From positions 1 through 35,741 of the forward strand of contig CABQHM010000033.1 of assembly GCA_902464015.1 (NCBI GenBank): DNA of 35,741 bases. The letters are read 5' to 3'. The notes under the pieces are model-generated. The model ran no database searches, was not told the DNA's origin, and saw nothing but the letters and a program-made list of their open reading frames with translations. Within the stretch, counting starts at the first letter, position 1. Every line of letters begins with the position of its first letter. The stretch is from an uncultured Coriobacteriales bacterium. Lineage in GTDB: Bacteria; Actinomycetota; Coriobacteriia; Coriobacteriales; UMGS124. Below, in pieces: positions 24,496 through 32,982 of the stretch. Both the position numbers and the translations under genes were made by a program.

Positions 24496-25905
24496 CTAGC
24501 CGTTCTGAATCACGATGTTGCCGAGCCAGTCGCGCTCGGGTTCGCCGTTGTCGTCGTAGACGGTACCCTGGGGGTTGCCGTTCCAGTCGAGAAGCGCTTC
24601 TCCGTTCTCGTCGTACTGCGTGCCCACAGGGTTGCCGTGGTCGTCGTAGTGCTGACCATAGAACACCAGGTAGCCGTCGTCGTCGAAGTACAGCTGGTTG
24701 GCATCGTAGTTGGTATAGACGGCGCCCTGGGGGTTGCCCTTCTCGTCGAGAATGGGCACGCCGTTCTCGTCGTACTGCGTGCCGTAGTAATAGCCGTGCT
24801 CGTCGTACTTGACGTTGCTGAGGGCAAGCGACAGCGCCTGCTTGTAGGAATCGGCCGAGGCGCGCTCCATGACGACGTCGCCGGCGCCCAGCGAGGTGGT
24901 GGGAACCGTGACGGTCTTCATGTTGGCCGTGCCCACGGCGCGCAGGCCGTCGCAGAGCTCCTTGAGGCTCTCCGGGCTCAGGTTTGTGCGAACGCGACCG
25001 AGCATGTCCTCTTTGTCAAAGACCGAGGCGTCGTTCGAGCTACCGTCGAGGTAGGCGTTAATGCGGGCGTATTCCTCCTCGTCGCAGCAGACGACGTTGT
25101 ACAAGCGCACGTCGAGCTCGTCGCAGATGGCCTGTAGGGTCCTCGTGATGTTCTGCGTCTGCTTGAGGGTCTCAGACAGCGTGTAATAGTTCTTGGAATA
25201 GGCGCTGTAAGGCGTCACGTACAGGTCGGCGGGCATATCGATGCGCGTCGCCGAAGTAACGCCCGACACAGCCTTGTCCGTGCGATACATGACGACCTGG
25301 GAAAGGTCGCCGATCGTGGCCTCGTTTGTAGGCGTGGAGGTCACAAAGAAGACGGTGTAGTAACCGCCGTCCTTAGCCGGGGTGAGAGAAAGCGCACCGT
25401 CATATCCCGTGGTGCCGATGAGGGCCTCCTGGGCATACTCGGTGGAGACGGCCTGGGAGTGGGTATACGCATAGACCGCACCGCCGCAGATGACGACAAG
25501 CGCGGCAATGGGCGCGACAAGGTTGAACAGCTTGTTCGAAGGGTACGGCGCGAATATGGCGCGATCGCTCTTGTGCTCAAAGTGGCGCTGTCCCATGGCG
25601 GTGCCCAGGCGCGGCGAGCGGCCGTCGGCACGAGAGATGCGACGAGGTCCGCCCTTGATGACGACGGGCTTGTCGAAGGTCTGGCCGGCAGGCGCCGCAG
25701 ACGCAGGCGCACCCTCGGCAGGCTGGTCGGTCGTCGACGGCGTCGAGAAGTCGACGACTGTCGCAAAGTCATCAGTCTGCAACTCCTGAGGCTGCTCGGC
25801 GGCCGGCTCAGGGGTGTTTTGAGCCTCTGCGGCGGGGGCGACACCCATCACCTTGAGAAACTCAAGCGTGCCGTCACCGGTAGAGAACGTATCATCCTGC
25901 GCCAT
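24496..25905 (-). CDS. Membrane protein with degenerate LytR-CpsA-Psr-like domain and acidic repeats
   Basis: A 469-residue protein I do not recognise by name. An N-terminal cytoplasmic region (1-125) is Ala/Pro/Glu-rich, then basic; a single membrane helix lies at about 126-147, so the rest is outside. Residues about 165-345 follow the order of LCP domains: a hydrophobic strand (Y-Y-T-V-F-F-V-T-S), V-V-M-Y, then R-I-D-M-P-A-D-L-Y-V where LCP proteins have I-P-R-D, a helix, and D-V-R-L-Y-N-V-V-C-C. The key Arg is Ala here, so enzyme activity is doubtful. The last 95 residues are repeats built on Y-D-E-N-G and G-N-P-Q-G. With the glycosyltransferase downstream, a role in surface glycan attachment or binding is plausible. 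The LCP link is my inference from pattern. Confidence 0.75.
   Translation of the reverse strand: MAQDDTFSTGDGTLEFLKVMGVAPAAEAQNTPEPAAEQPQELQTDDFATVVDFSTPSTTDQPAEGAPASAAPAGQTFDKPVVIKGGPRRISRADGRSPRLGTAMGQRHFEHKSDRAIFAPYPSNKLFNLVAPIAALVVICGGAVYAYTHSQAVSTEYAQEALIGTTGYDGALSLTPAKDGGYYTVFFVTSTPTNEATIGDLSQVVMYRTDKAVSGVTSATRIDMPADLYVTPYSAYSKNYYTLSETLKQTQNITRTLQAICDELDVRLYNVVCCDEEEYARINAYLDGSSNDASVFDKEDMLGRVRTNLSPESLKELCDGLRAVGTANMKTVTVPTTSLGAGDVVMERASADSYKQALSLALSNVKYDEHGYYYGTQYDENGVPILDEKGNPQGAVYTNYDANQLYFDDDGYLVFYGQHYDDHGNPVGTQYDENGEALLDWNGNPQGTVYDDNGEPERDWLGNIVIQNG
24499..24783 (-). repeat. Coding repeats: YDENG / GNPQG units
   Basis: These bases encode residues 375-469 of the LCP-like protein. 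The unit G-T-Q-Y-D-E-N-G-x-x-x-L-D-x-x-G-N-P-Q-G occurs at 375-394 and 428-447. Shorter relatives (Y-D-D-H-G-N-P-V and V-Y-D-D-N-G-E-P) lie between and after. The region is very acidic and aromatic, suggesting a ligand- or calcium-binding extracellular tail. Confidence 0.8.
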
Positions 25906-25971
25906 GCAAACTCTCTTTCGTCGACCGTAAAACTAAGACGCACCCTGTGAAACGCTGATTTTAGCAGCAAG

Positions 25972-26005
25972 CACGTCTGCGGACCCGCGAGGGCCCGCAG
26001 ACGTG
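25972..26005 (-). terminator. Hairpin after pheT
   Basis: On the minus-strand RNA CACGUCUGCGG pairs with CCGCAGACGUG; a G-U pair and CCC/GGG extend it to 15 bp around a UCGC loop. No clean U-tract follows (CUUGCUGCUAAAAUC), so termination may be partial. It lies 16 bases after the pheT stop. Confidence 0.6.
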
Positions 26006-26021
26006 TTGGCATCGTGAACGA

Positions 26022-28487
26022 CTACATGCCCCTGACGACGGCGCCGGTGGCGCGGCAAGTCTTCTCCACGACGCGCTTATGCACGGCCTCGGCCTCTTCG
26101 GAGGTCATCGTGCGGCCCTCGGCACGGTACGTCAGAGAGAACGCCATCGACTTCTTGCCGACGCCCACGCGCACCGGGTCGCGGTAGACGTCGAAGAGGC
26201 GCACACTCTCGAGGTTCTTGCCCGCGGCGCTCGTGATGACCTGCTCAAGGCGCTCGCAGGTCACCTCCTCATCGACCGTAAGGGCGAGGTCCATGGCAAC
26301 CGAGGGAAGCGTGGGGACGTCCTTGTAGACAATGCGGGAGCTGGCAAGTTTGAGCAGCTGCTCAAGGTCGAGCTCAAAGGCGCACACAGGGGCCTCGACC
26401 TCGTAGTTTGCAAGCGAGCGGGGATGCAGCTCGCACACCCAGCCGAGCACGGTGCCACCGGAGAGCACCTCGGCCACGCGACCGGGCTGCGCGAAGGCGT
26501 AGGCGGCGGGCTCGGCTGCACGCCAACGGATCTTCTCGATGCGAAGAGCGGCGAGCAGACGCTCGACGACACCCTTGGCGTCAAAGAAGTCCAGGTTGGG
26601 ATAGGTGACGTTCCAAGCGTCGTCGGCCCACTTGCCAGCCATGACGCCGGCCACGTAACGGCGCTCCTTGGGCTGGGCCTTGCCGGAACGGCCGAAGTAC
26701 ACGCGGCCCGTCTCGTAGAGGGCGACGTTCTTCACGCCGCGGTTGTGGTTGTTGGCGACGCTGCGCAGAAGGCCGGGGATGAGGCTGCGGCGCATGACGG
26801 TCCAATCGCTCGACATGGGGCGCATGAGGCGCACGGGGATGCCGCGGCCCTCCTCGCTCATGCCGAGGCGCTCAAGGTCGTCGTCGGCCACGAAGTTGTA
26901 GTTGATAGCCTCGTTGAGGCTGCAGGAGCGCAGGACCTCGCCCACCTTGCGCTCAAGGCGCTGCTCGAGCGTGAGGCCGCCCATGTGGTTGCGCGCCGCA
27001 GGCAGGGTGGCCTCGATGCTGCCCTCGCCCCATAGACGCACGACCTCCTCGTACAGGTCGATCTCGCGGGTGAGGTCGGGACGGAACGTCGGGGCCACGA
27101 CGTCGAACACGTGGGCCTCGTCGGAGTCGGACACCTTGCAGCCCAGGCGCACGAGGGAGTTCTTGGCGAACTCGTCGGTGATGGGAGCACCCATCATGGC
27201 ACGCAGACGCTCGCAGCGCAGCTTGAGCTCGACGGCGGGCTTGGGGGCCGGGTAGCAGTCCACGGCACCGCGCGCCACGCTACCGCCGCACACCTGGGCA
27301 AACAGCGCCGCGGCGACGTCGGCGACCCAGGCGCAGCCCTCGGCGTCGACAATGCGCTCGTAGCGCATGGCAGCCTCGGAGAAGAGCTGCAGGTTGCGGC
27401 TCGTGCGCGAGGTGTGGCCGTTGCTGAACGCGGCGCTCTCGAGCAGGACGTCGACGGTGGTGTCGTCGATCTCGGAGTCCTGGCCGCCCATAACGCCAGC
27501 AAGGGCGATGGGGGTCTTGCCGTCATCGGTGATGAGCGCCATGTCGGAGGTGAGCTCGCGCTCCTGGCCGTCGAGAGTGGTGAGCTTCTCGCCGTCGTGG
27601 GCGGCGCGCACGACGATGTGGGCGCGACCGTCGGCGTCGCGCGTGAGCTTGCCCAGGTCGAAGGCGTGCAGGGGCTGGCCGGTGAGGTACATCACATAGT
27701 TCGTGACGTCGACCACGTTGTTGATGGGGCGCGAACCGGCGGCGATGACGCGCTTGGCGAGCCATTCGGGGCTGGGGGCGATCTTCACGCCGGAGATGAC
27801 GCGGGCGACGTAGCGGGAGCACAGCTCGGGGTCTTCGATCTTCACGTCGACCAGGGCGTTGACGTCGCGGTCGTCCTCGACAAGCTCGGGCAACTCGATG
27901 TGGGTGTCGCGGTCCAACACCGCACCGGTCTCGCGGGCCATGCCGATCATCGACAGGCAGTCGGGACGGTTGGGCGTGATCTCGCAGTCGACCACGATGT
28001 CGGTCTGGCCGGTGTACTGGCCCAGGGGCATGCCCACGGGGGCGTCGGGAGGAAGGATCCAGATGCCGTCGTGGTCAGAACCCATGCCCAGCTCGCGCTT
28101 GGAGCAGTTCATGCCGCAGGACTCCACGCCGCGCAGCTTGCTCTTCTTGATCTTGACGTCACCAGGCAGCTCGGCGCCGACCATGGCGACGACGATGTGG
28201 TCGCCCTCGTTGAAGTTCTGGGCGCCGCACACGACCTGCAGCGGCACAGGGTTGCCCTGCTCGTCGACGTTGGCGGCTCCCACGCTCACCTTGGTGACCC
28301 ACATGTGGTCAGAATCCGGATGGGGCTTCTTCTCGAGCACCACGCCGGTCACGACGTGGTCGAAGCCCTCGCCCACCTTGTCGACGGCCTCAACCTCGGT
28401 GCCCGTGCGGGTGTATTCCTCTACAAGCTCGGCCACGTTGTCGGGAACGTCGACCATAGTCTTGAGCCATTCATATGAAACGCGCAT
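26022..28487 (-). CDS. pheT: Phenylalanine--tRNA ligase beta subunit
   Basis: The large subunit of the heterotetrameric PheRS, 821 residues, normal length. It contains the N-terminal tRNA-binding EMAP-like domain (about 40-150, with H-P-D-S-D-x-M-W-V-T-K-V and V-C-G-A-Q-N-F), the B3/B4 editing region that removes mischarged tyrosine (N-x-V-D-V-T-N-Y-V, L-A-G-V-M-G-G), the B5 domain, the inactive class II-like core, and the C-terminal ferredoxin-fold anticodon-binding domain (P-S-V-A-M-D-L-A-L-T-V). The ATG at 28487 follows pheS by 69 bases; AGGAG is about 11 bases upstream, rather distant. It is under the same T-box as pheS. Confidence 0.97.
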   Translation of the reverse strand: MRVSYEWLKTMVDVPDNVAELVEEYTRTGTEVEAVDKVGEGFDHVVTGVVLEKKPHPDSDHMWVTKVSVGAANVDEQGNPVPLQVVCGAQNFNEGDHIVVAMVGAELPGDVKIKKSKLRGVESCGMNCSKRELGMGSDHDGIWILPPDAPVGMPLGQYTGQTDIVVDCEITPNRPDCLSMIGMARETGAVLDRDTHIELPELVEDDRDVNALVDVKIEDPELCSRYVARVISGVKIAPSPEWLAKRVIAAGSRPINNVVDVTNYVMYLTGQPLHAFDLGKLTRDADGRAHIVVRAAHDGEKLTTLDGQERELTSDMALITDDGKTPIALAGVMGGQDSEIDDTTVDVLLESAAFSNGHTSRTSRNLQLFSEAAMRYERIVDAEGCAWVADVAAALFAQVCGGSVARGAVDCYPAPKPAVELKLRCERLRAMMGAPITDEFAKNSLVRLGCKVSDSDEAHVFDVVAPTFRPDLTREIDLYEEVVRLWGEGSIEATLPAARNHMGGLTLEQRLERKVGEVLRSCSLNEAINYNFVADDDLERLGMSEEGRGIPVRLMRPMSSDWTVMRRSLIPGLLRSVANNHNRGVKNVALYETGRVYFGRSGKAQPKERRYVAGVMAGKWADDAWNVTYPNLDFFDAKGVVERLLAALRIEKIRWRAAEPAAYAFAQPGRVAEVLSGGTVLGWVCELHPRSLANYEVEAPVCAFELDLEQLLKLASSRIVYKDVPTLPSVAMDLALTVDEEVTCERLEQVITSAAGKNLESVRLFDVYRDPVRVGVGKKSMAFSLTYRAEGRTMTSEEAEAVHKRVVEKTCRATGAVVRGM

Positions 28488-28556
28488 GTTGGATGCGACT
28501 CCTCTCGTATATACGCTACGGCGCTATGCGATGCCGCGCGGGCATCACCGGCGAAA

Positions 28557-29633
28557 CTAGAACTGCTTCAGGAAGCGCATATCGCCCTCTACGAGCATGC
28601 GCAGGTCAGGCAGGTCGTAACGCAGGCATGCGACGCGCTCCACGCCGATGCCGAAGGCGAATCCCGAATACTCCTCGGGATCGATGTTGCCGTAGCGCAG
28701 CACGTTGGGGTCGACCATGCCGCAGCCGAGAATCTCAAGCCAACCGGTGTTCTTGCAGAAGCGGCAGCCCTGCCCGTGGCACACGCCGCACGACACGTCC
28801 ACCTCGCAGGAAGGCTCGGTGAAGGGGAAGAAGTGCGGACGGTAGCGTGTCTTGCGCTCGGGGCCGAACATGGCACGAATGAAGGCGTCGAGCGTGCCCT
28901 TGAGATCGCCGAACGTGATGCCTTTGTCAACGACAAGGCCCTCCACCTGGTGGAACTGGGGCAGGTGGCAGGGATCTGCTGCGTCGGGACGGAAGACGTT
29001 GCCCGGGGCGATCATATAGATCGGCGGCTTCTGCGTCTGCATGGTGTGCACCTGCACGCCGGAAGTCTGGGTGCGCAGCAGCACGTTGGACTCGCCGATG
29101 ACACCCGTGGTGGCCTGGCCGTCGGCGCCGTCGGACTCGTCCACGACGTAGAACGTGTCGCGAGCCGAACGGCTGGGGTGGTCGGGCGGAGTGTTGAGCG
29201 CAGTGAAGTTGAAGTACTCGGTCTCGATGCGCGGGCCGTCCTCGACGGTGTAGCCGATTGCCGCGAAGAAGTCCTCCATCTCCTCGATGATGGAGGAGAT
29301 GATGTGTTCGTGGCCCTGGGGCATGGCGCGGCCGGGCAGGGTCACGTCGACGGCCTCAGCGGCCATGCGAGCCTCGAGCTCGGCGGCGGCGAGGGTGGCC
29401 TTGCGGGCCTCGAGTGCGGCCTCAAAACGGTCGCGCACCTCGTTGGCGAGCTTGCCCACCTGGGGGCGCTCCTCGGGGCTCAGTTTGCCCATGGACTTGA
29501 GGACGGCCGTGAGCTCGCCCTTCTTGCCGGCGACGGCAACGCGGACCTCATCGAGGGCCTTGAGGTCGCCCGCAGCCTCGACCGAGGCCAGAGCGCGCTC
29601 GGCAATGCCCTGCAAATCGTCGAAAACAGACAT
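28557..29633 (-). CDS. pheS: Phenylalanine--tRNA ligase alpha subunit
   Basis: The catalytic subunit of PheRS, 358 residues. The N-terminal helical coiled coil (about 1-90) contacts tRNA. Class II motifs follow: motif 2 in the N-V-F-R-P-D/H-Q-V-E-G region and motif 3 as G-F-A-F-G-I-G-V-E-R-V-A near the end. A cysteine-rich insert with C-G-V-C and C-R-F-C spaced like a zinc site precedes G-W-L-E-I-L-G-C-G-M-V; this insert occurs in many bacterial PheS. The ATG at 29633 has AAGGGA six bases upstream and lies about 30 bases after the leader terminator, so expression depends on the T-box. Confidence 0.97.
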   Translation of the reverse strand: MSVFDDLQGIAERALASVEAAGDLKALDEVRVAVAGKKGELTAVLKSMGKLSPEERPQVGKLANEVRDRFEAALEARKATLAAAELEARMAAEAVDVTLPGRAMPQGHEHIISSIIEEMEDFFAAIGYTVEDGPRIETEYFNFTALNTPPDHPSRSARDTFYVVDESDGADGQATTGVIGESNVLLRTQTSGVQVHTMQTQKPPIYMIAPGNVFRPDAADPCHLPQFHQVEGLVVDKGITFGDLKGTLDAFIRAMFGPERKTRYRPHFFPFTEPSCEVDVSCGVCHGQGCRFCKNTGWLEILGCGMVDPNVLRYGNIDPEEYSGFAFGIGVERVACLRYDLPDLRMLVEGDMRFLKQF

Positions 29634-29659
29634 GCAGATCCCTTCGTTTCAGGCCAGAA

Positions 29660-29950
29660 ACGAAAAATCCGTCCCTGGCGACGTGTTCGCTCAAGGACGG
29701 ATTGGACCGCGGTACCACCTTGATTGGCCCGACGGCTGTTTGTCCGCCGAAGCCCGCTCTTTGAGGCCCTGTGACGTGGTGCCAGACGGCTCCCCTACTT
29801 GGCCCACCGGCGCACATGGCCCCGGCTGCCGTTCAGTTCGCAGCTCGTGGAGTGAACTCCCACACCTTGCCTGTTAGCGGGCTTCCAGCCAAATGGCCCG
29901 CCTCTCTGGAACAGCCGTTTGCGGCGCGAGACCTCTCCGTCATCGCTTGT
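29660..29950 (-). promoter_or_regulatory. T-box leader (Phe) with transcription terminator, controlling pheST
   Basis: The minus strand carries the T-box core AAGGTGGTACCGCGGTCC (29704-29721). Downstream, AATCCGTCC (29695-29703) and GGACGGATT (29666-29674) form a terminator stem followed by TTTTT. The competing antiterminator is visible as TCAAGG (29718-29723) pairing with CCTTGA (29691-29696), which overlaps the terminator arm. Upstream, a Stem I-like region has AGAGAG and a G/C-closed distal loop, and TTC (29854-29856) followed by A sits in a GGAG/CTCC hairpin as probable specifier codon for Phe. Uncharged tRNA-Phe should stabilise the antiterminator. The exact 5' end is approximate. Most of the 420-base gap between rsmB and pheS is this leader; 29951-30052 holds nothing else but a short repeat. 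Confidence 0.93.
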
Positions 29951-30011
29951 GGGGCATAGGGTAGCGCAAAAGGTTGGAGCAAACAGACATGGCAGGCAAA
30001 AACGCAAACAC

Positions 30012-30047
30012 AGCACGGGGCTGAGGAGCACGGAACCGAGAAGCACG
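30012..30047. repeat. Three AGCACG units at 15-base spacing
   Basis: AGCACG occurs at 30012, 30027 and 30042, each followed by G-rich variable bases, directly downstream of the rsmB stop. It may be chance or a degenerate tandem repeat. Confidence 0.4.
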
Positions 30048-30052
30048 CGGCC

Positions 30053-31432
30053 TTATGCGCGCTTCTTCCTCAGTACGGCGCAGAAGTGCCCGTCACAGGC
30101 CCCGGGCGCAGGATAGGTGCGCATGAAGCCCGCCGGGGTGGCGAGCTTGCTCATGGCATCCACGGCGGCCACGTCGCTGGCATCGGGCACGTCGGGCAGC
30201 GCCACGACCTCGAAGTCGGCGCCCTGCGGACTTGCCAGGAAGGCCTCCACCACGTCCTCGTCCTCATCGCGCAGCACCGAGCAGGTGGCGTAGGTGAGCT
30301 GGCCGCCCTCGGCCACGCGCTCAGCCACGCTCTTGAGCATGGCCAACTGCAGCTCAGCGCAGGACGTCACAGACTGAGGGGTGAGCGACCAGGTTAATTC
30401 GGGATGGCGGCGCAGGGTGCCCGAACCCGAGCACGGCGCGTCCACCAAAATGTGATCGAACTTCTCCGGCAGCGAGGCCGCAAGCTCGTCGAGCTTGCAG
30501 GCGTCGCCCGTGACCTGCTGGACGCCCACGACACGGGCGGCCTCAAGGCGCTTGGCAGCAAGCTTGGCCTTGTAGGCATGCGTGTCGAGCGCCCAGATAC
30601 GCGCGGCACCTTGGGCCCTGTGAGCGTGCCCGGCCATCAGGATGGTCTTGGTGCCACGGCCCGACCCCACCTCAAGCACGCGGTCGCCCGGCTCGGGAGC
30701 AGCAAGGAACGCCACTACCTGCGCGGCAAGGTCGGCCACGACGGCCTGGGACTGCTCGACAAGGCTGCACGAAGGGACCTTGGCGGCGTCGAGAGCGCGC
30801 CAGGCACCCGGAATGCCCTCGCACGGCTCGGTCAGAAGGCCGGCGGTTGCAAGTGCGTCGGCGGCCTTGCGGTCGGACACCCACATGGGGACGTTGGCCA
30901 CATACACGGGCGCCGGCTCCAGGCACGACTGAGCAAAGGCAAGCGCGCGCTCCTCGCCCAGCTCGCCCACAAGGCGGTCGAAGAGCCACGCGGGGATGCC
31001 GCAGCGGTGCGGCACCGACTCGGCCATGAACGCCTGGGCGTTCTCGGCCACGCGACGAAGCACCGCGTTGGCAAGGCCGGCGGCACTCTTTGCGCGGCTG
31101 CGCACGAGCTCGACGCCCTGGCTCACCACGACATGGGCGGGCTTGTCAAGGAAGAGCAGCTCATAGGCAGAAATGCGCAGCGCGTCGCGCACGCCGGGGG
31201 CGACCTTCGCAGGCTTGGCGATATAGCGGTCGAGGGCCTCGTCGAGCGTGCCTGCCGTGGCGCACACGCCCAAGGCAAGCTTGCGCGCAAAGGCGCGGTC
31301 CTCGGCCTTGAGATGCCCGAGCACCTCTTGGGCAGCACCGGAATTCACGAGCTCGCGGACATAGGCGTCTCGCTCGCGGGCGATGCACAGCGTGCGGTAA
31401 GCGGCCATACGGGCCGCGGCGACTCCAGACAT
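30053..31432 (-). CDS. rsmB: 16S rRNA cytosine-967 C5-methyltransferase
   Basis: The enzyme methylates C967 of 16S rRNA. The 459-residue protein has an N-terminal NusB-like RNA-binding domain (about 5-140) and a SAM-dependent m5C methyltransferase domain. SAM motif I reads V-L-E-V-G-S-G-R-G-T-K-T; motif IV is V-D-A-P-C-S-G-S-G-T with Cys334, and motif VI T-Y-A-T-C-S holds the nucleophile Cys384. The start is the ATG at 31432 with GGAGG seven bases upstream. It shares one base with the fmt stop (TAATG), so it is translationally coupled. The fmt-rsmB order after priA-def is standard in Gram-positive genomes. No strong terminator follows before the T-box leader. Confidence 0.95.
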   Translation of the reverse strand: MSGVAAARMAAYRTLCIARERDAYVRELVNSGAAQEVLGHLKAEDRAFARKLALGVCATAGTLDEALDRYIAKPAKVAPGVRDALRISAYELLFLDKPAHVVVSQGVELVRSRAKSAAGLANAVLRRVAENAQAFMAESVPHRCGIPAWLFDRLVGELGEERALAFAQSCLEPAPVYVANVPMWVSDRKAADALATAGLLTEPCEGIPGAWRALDAAKVPSCSLVEQSQAVVADLAAQVVAFLAAPEPGDRVLEVGSGRGTKTILMAGHAHRAQGAARIWALDTHAYKAKLAAKRLEAARVVGVQQVTGDACKLDELAASLPEKFDHILVDAPCSGSGTLRRHPELTWSLTPQSVTSCAELQLAMLKSVAERVAEGGQLTYATCSVLRDEDEDVVEAFLASPQGADFEVVALPDVPDASDVAAVDAMSKLATPAGFMRTYPAPGACDGHFCAVLRKKRA

Positions 31433-32391
31433 TACAGTGCCTCCCAATTTCCGCGCTTGCCGCGCACCGAGGCGGCAAACTCGCTTCCAAGCATGGCGCG
31501 CTTGCCGTCGGGCTTGACCTCAACGACCTCGAGCACGCCCTGTGCGCAGCCCAAAAGCAGGCGCTTGTGCCACACGACGACCTCACCGGTAGCCAGGGGC
31601 TCGTCGAGCTGGCCCAGCTCCTCGGCTTCGAGCACATGGGCGCGACAGACGCGCACACCGCGAGCGTCGATGTTGCAGCGCGCCGGGGCCGCGTCGCCCG
31701 ATGCCTGCACGCGGCGCATGTTGACCTGCGCGGGGACAGACGGGTCGAGCAGCACCTCGGACTTGTCGATCTTGTCGGCATGGGTGACTGCCGCGTCGTC
31801 CTGCTCAACCCATGCGGGGGCGATGCCGCACGCCAGGTCGCGCATGACGTCGACGAGGGCCGCACCCCCCAAGCGCGAGATCTCCGCGCTCACCTCGGCG
31901 TAGGTGCGCTCGCCGGCCTCCACGCTGCCCTGGCGGCAGTAGGGGCCGGAATCGAGACCCTCCTCGATGCGCATGATGGAATAGCCCAGGGGCTCGTCAC
32001 CCGTAAGCAGCGCGCGCTGCATGGGGGCGGCGCCGCGACCCTGGGGCAACACGCTGGCGTGCACGTTGAAGCAACCCAGGCGTGGCATCTCGATGACGTC
32101 GGCCGGAAGGATGGCGCCATATGCGGCCACACAGAACACGTCAGCGCGGGCCTGGGCAAGGGCGGACTTCATCTCGTCGGTGCGGACCGTCTTCGTCTTC
32201 ACCACGGGGATGCCATGCTCCTCGCACCAGGCCGCGACAGGCGAGGGAACGAGCTTCTTGCCGCGCCCGGAGACGGCATCGGGCCTGGTGAAGGCACATA
32301 CAATCTCGATGAACGGAGCTTGGGCGAGAGCCTCGAGCGGACCGAGGGCAAACTCGGGCGTGCCCATAAACACGCAGCGGAGCTTCTCCAT
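31432..32391 (-). CDS. fmt: Methionyl-tRNA formyltransferase
   Basis: It formylates initiator Met-tRNA using 10-formyl-tetrahydrofolate. The 319-residue protein begins M-E-K-L-R-C-V-F-M-G-T-P-E-F, which fixes the start at 32391; longer upstream frame overlaps def and is spurious. The catalytic trio is visible: Asn109 and His111 in F-N-V-H-A-S, and Asp147 in L-D-S-G-P, with G-R-G-A-A-P between. The C-terminal OB-like tRNA-binding domain ends the protein. It lies seven bases after def, a functional pairing since Def removes the formyl group that Fmt adds. The ribosome site is weak, so it probably depends on def translation. Confidence 0.96.
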   Translation of the reverse strand: MEKLRCVFMGTPEFALGPLEALAQAPFIEIVCAFTRPDAVSGRGKKLVPSPVAAWCEEHGIPVVKTKTVRTDEMKSALAQARADVFCVAAYGAILPADVIEMPRLGCFNVHASVLPQGRGAAPMQRALLTGDEPLGYSIMRIEEGLDSGPYCRQGSVEAGERTYAEVSAEISRLGGAALVDVMRDLACGIAPAWVEQDDAAVTHADKIDKSEVLLDPSVPAQVNMRRVQASGDAAPARCNIDARGVRVCRAHVLEAEELGQLDEPLATGEVVVWHKRLLLGCAQGVLEVVEVKPDGKRAMLGSEFAASVRGKRGNWEAL

Positions 32392-32398
32392 CCCGGGC

Positions 32399-32932
32399 CT
32401 ACTCGGTGTCGCCGGGACGGGCGCCGTTAGCGAGCGCCTCCTGGTACTCGGCAATGGCACGCATACGCTCGGCAGGCTCGAGGCGCTCGAACATGGTGTA
32501 GCCGTGCAGGTGGTCGATCTCATGCTGCAGACACACACAGAACAGGTTGTTGGCGGCCTTGTACTGCATGAGCTGACCCTCGAGGTTGAGGGCGCGCACC
32601 GTCACCGACGTGGAGCGCTCGATCTCCACCGCGATGCCGGGGATGGAAAGGCAGCCCTCCATGCCCGGGGCCTTCTCCTCGGACTGCTCCACAATGTAGG
32701 GGTTGATGAGGTAGATGGGGTCCTTCTCGCCGGTGTCGCCCCAGTTGCAGTCGATGACAACAATCTGCTTGAGGACGCCGATCTGGGGCGCCGCGATGCC
32801 GCAGCCGTCGTACTTGTACATGAGCTTGGCCATCTTCTTGGCCGTCTTCTTGATCTCGTCGTCGATGACCTCGACGGGGGCGCACTCGGTGCGCAGACGC
32901 TCATCGGGGGAAAGCACGATCTCTTGTGCCAT
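32399..32932 (-). CDS. def: Peptide deformylase
   Basis: A metal hydrolase that removes the N-formyl group from new proteins. In the 177-residue product the three motifs are present: G-C-G-I-A-A-P-Q at 43-50 (Cys for the usual Val/Ile/Leu at the second position), E-G-C-L-S with metal-ligand Cys94, and Q-H-E-I-D-H with His137, Glu138 and His141. The ATG at 32932 has AAAGG eight bases upstream; an earlier in-frame ATG at 32950 precedes that ribosome site and is less likely. It is followed closely by fmt. Confidence 0.96.
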   Translation of the reverse strand: MAQEIVLSPDERLRTECAPVEVIDDEIKKTAKKMAKLMYKYDGCGIAAPQIGVLKQIVVIDCNWGDTGEKDPIYLINPYIVEQSEEKAPGMEGCLSIPGIAVEIERSTSVTVRALNLEGQLMQYKAANNLFCVCLQHEIDHLHGYTMFERLEPAERMRAIAEYQEALANGARPGDTE

Positions 32933-32945
32933 GGGTGTTGCCTTT

Positions 32946-32972
32946 CTCATAGGGGCGGCGCTTTTAAGTCAA
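32946..32972 (-). promoter_or_regulatory. Weak candidate promoter between priA and def
   Basis: TTGACT (32967-32972) and TATGAG (32946-32951) on the minus strand are near-consensus but only 15 bases apart. It would give def-fmt-rsmB an extra promoter; the short spacer makes this doubtful. Confidence 0.25.
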
Positions 32973-32982
32973 CCGCACAATC

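Noticed and set aside
27111..28478. Long plus-strand open frame opposite pheT
   Set aside because: Antisense shadow of a well-conserved gene; Val/Gly/His-rich with no domain.
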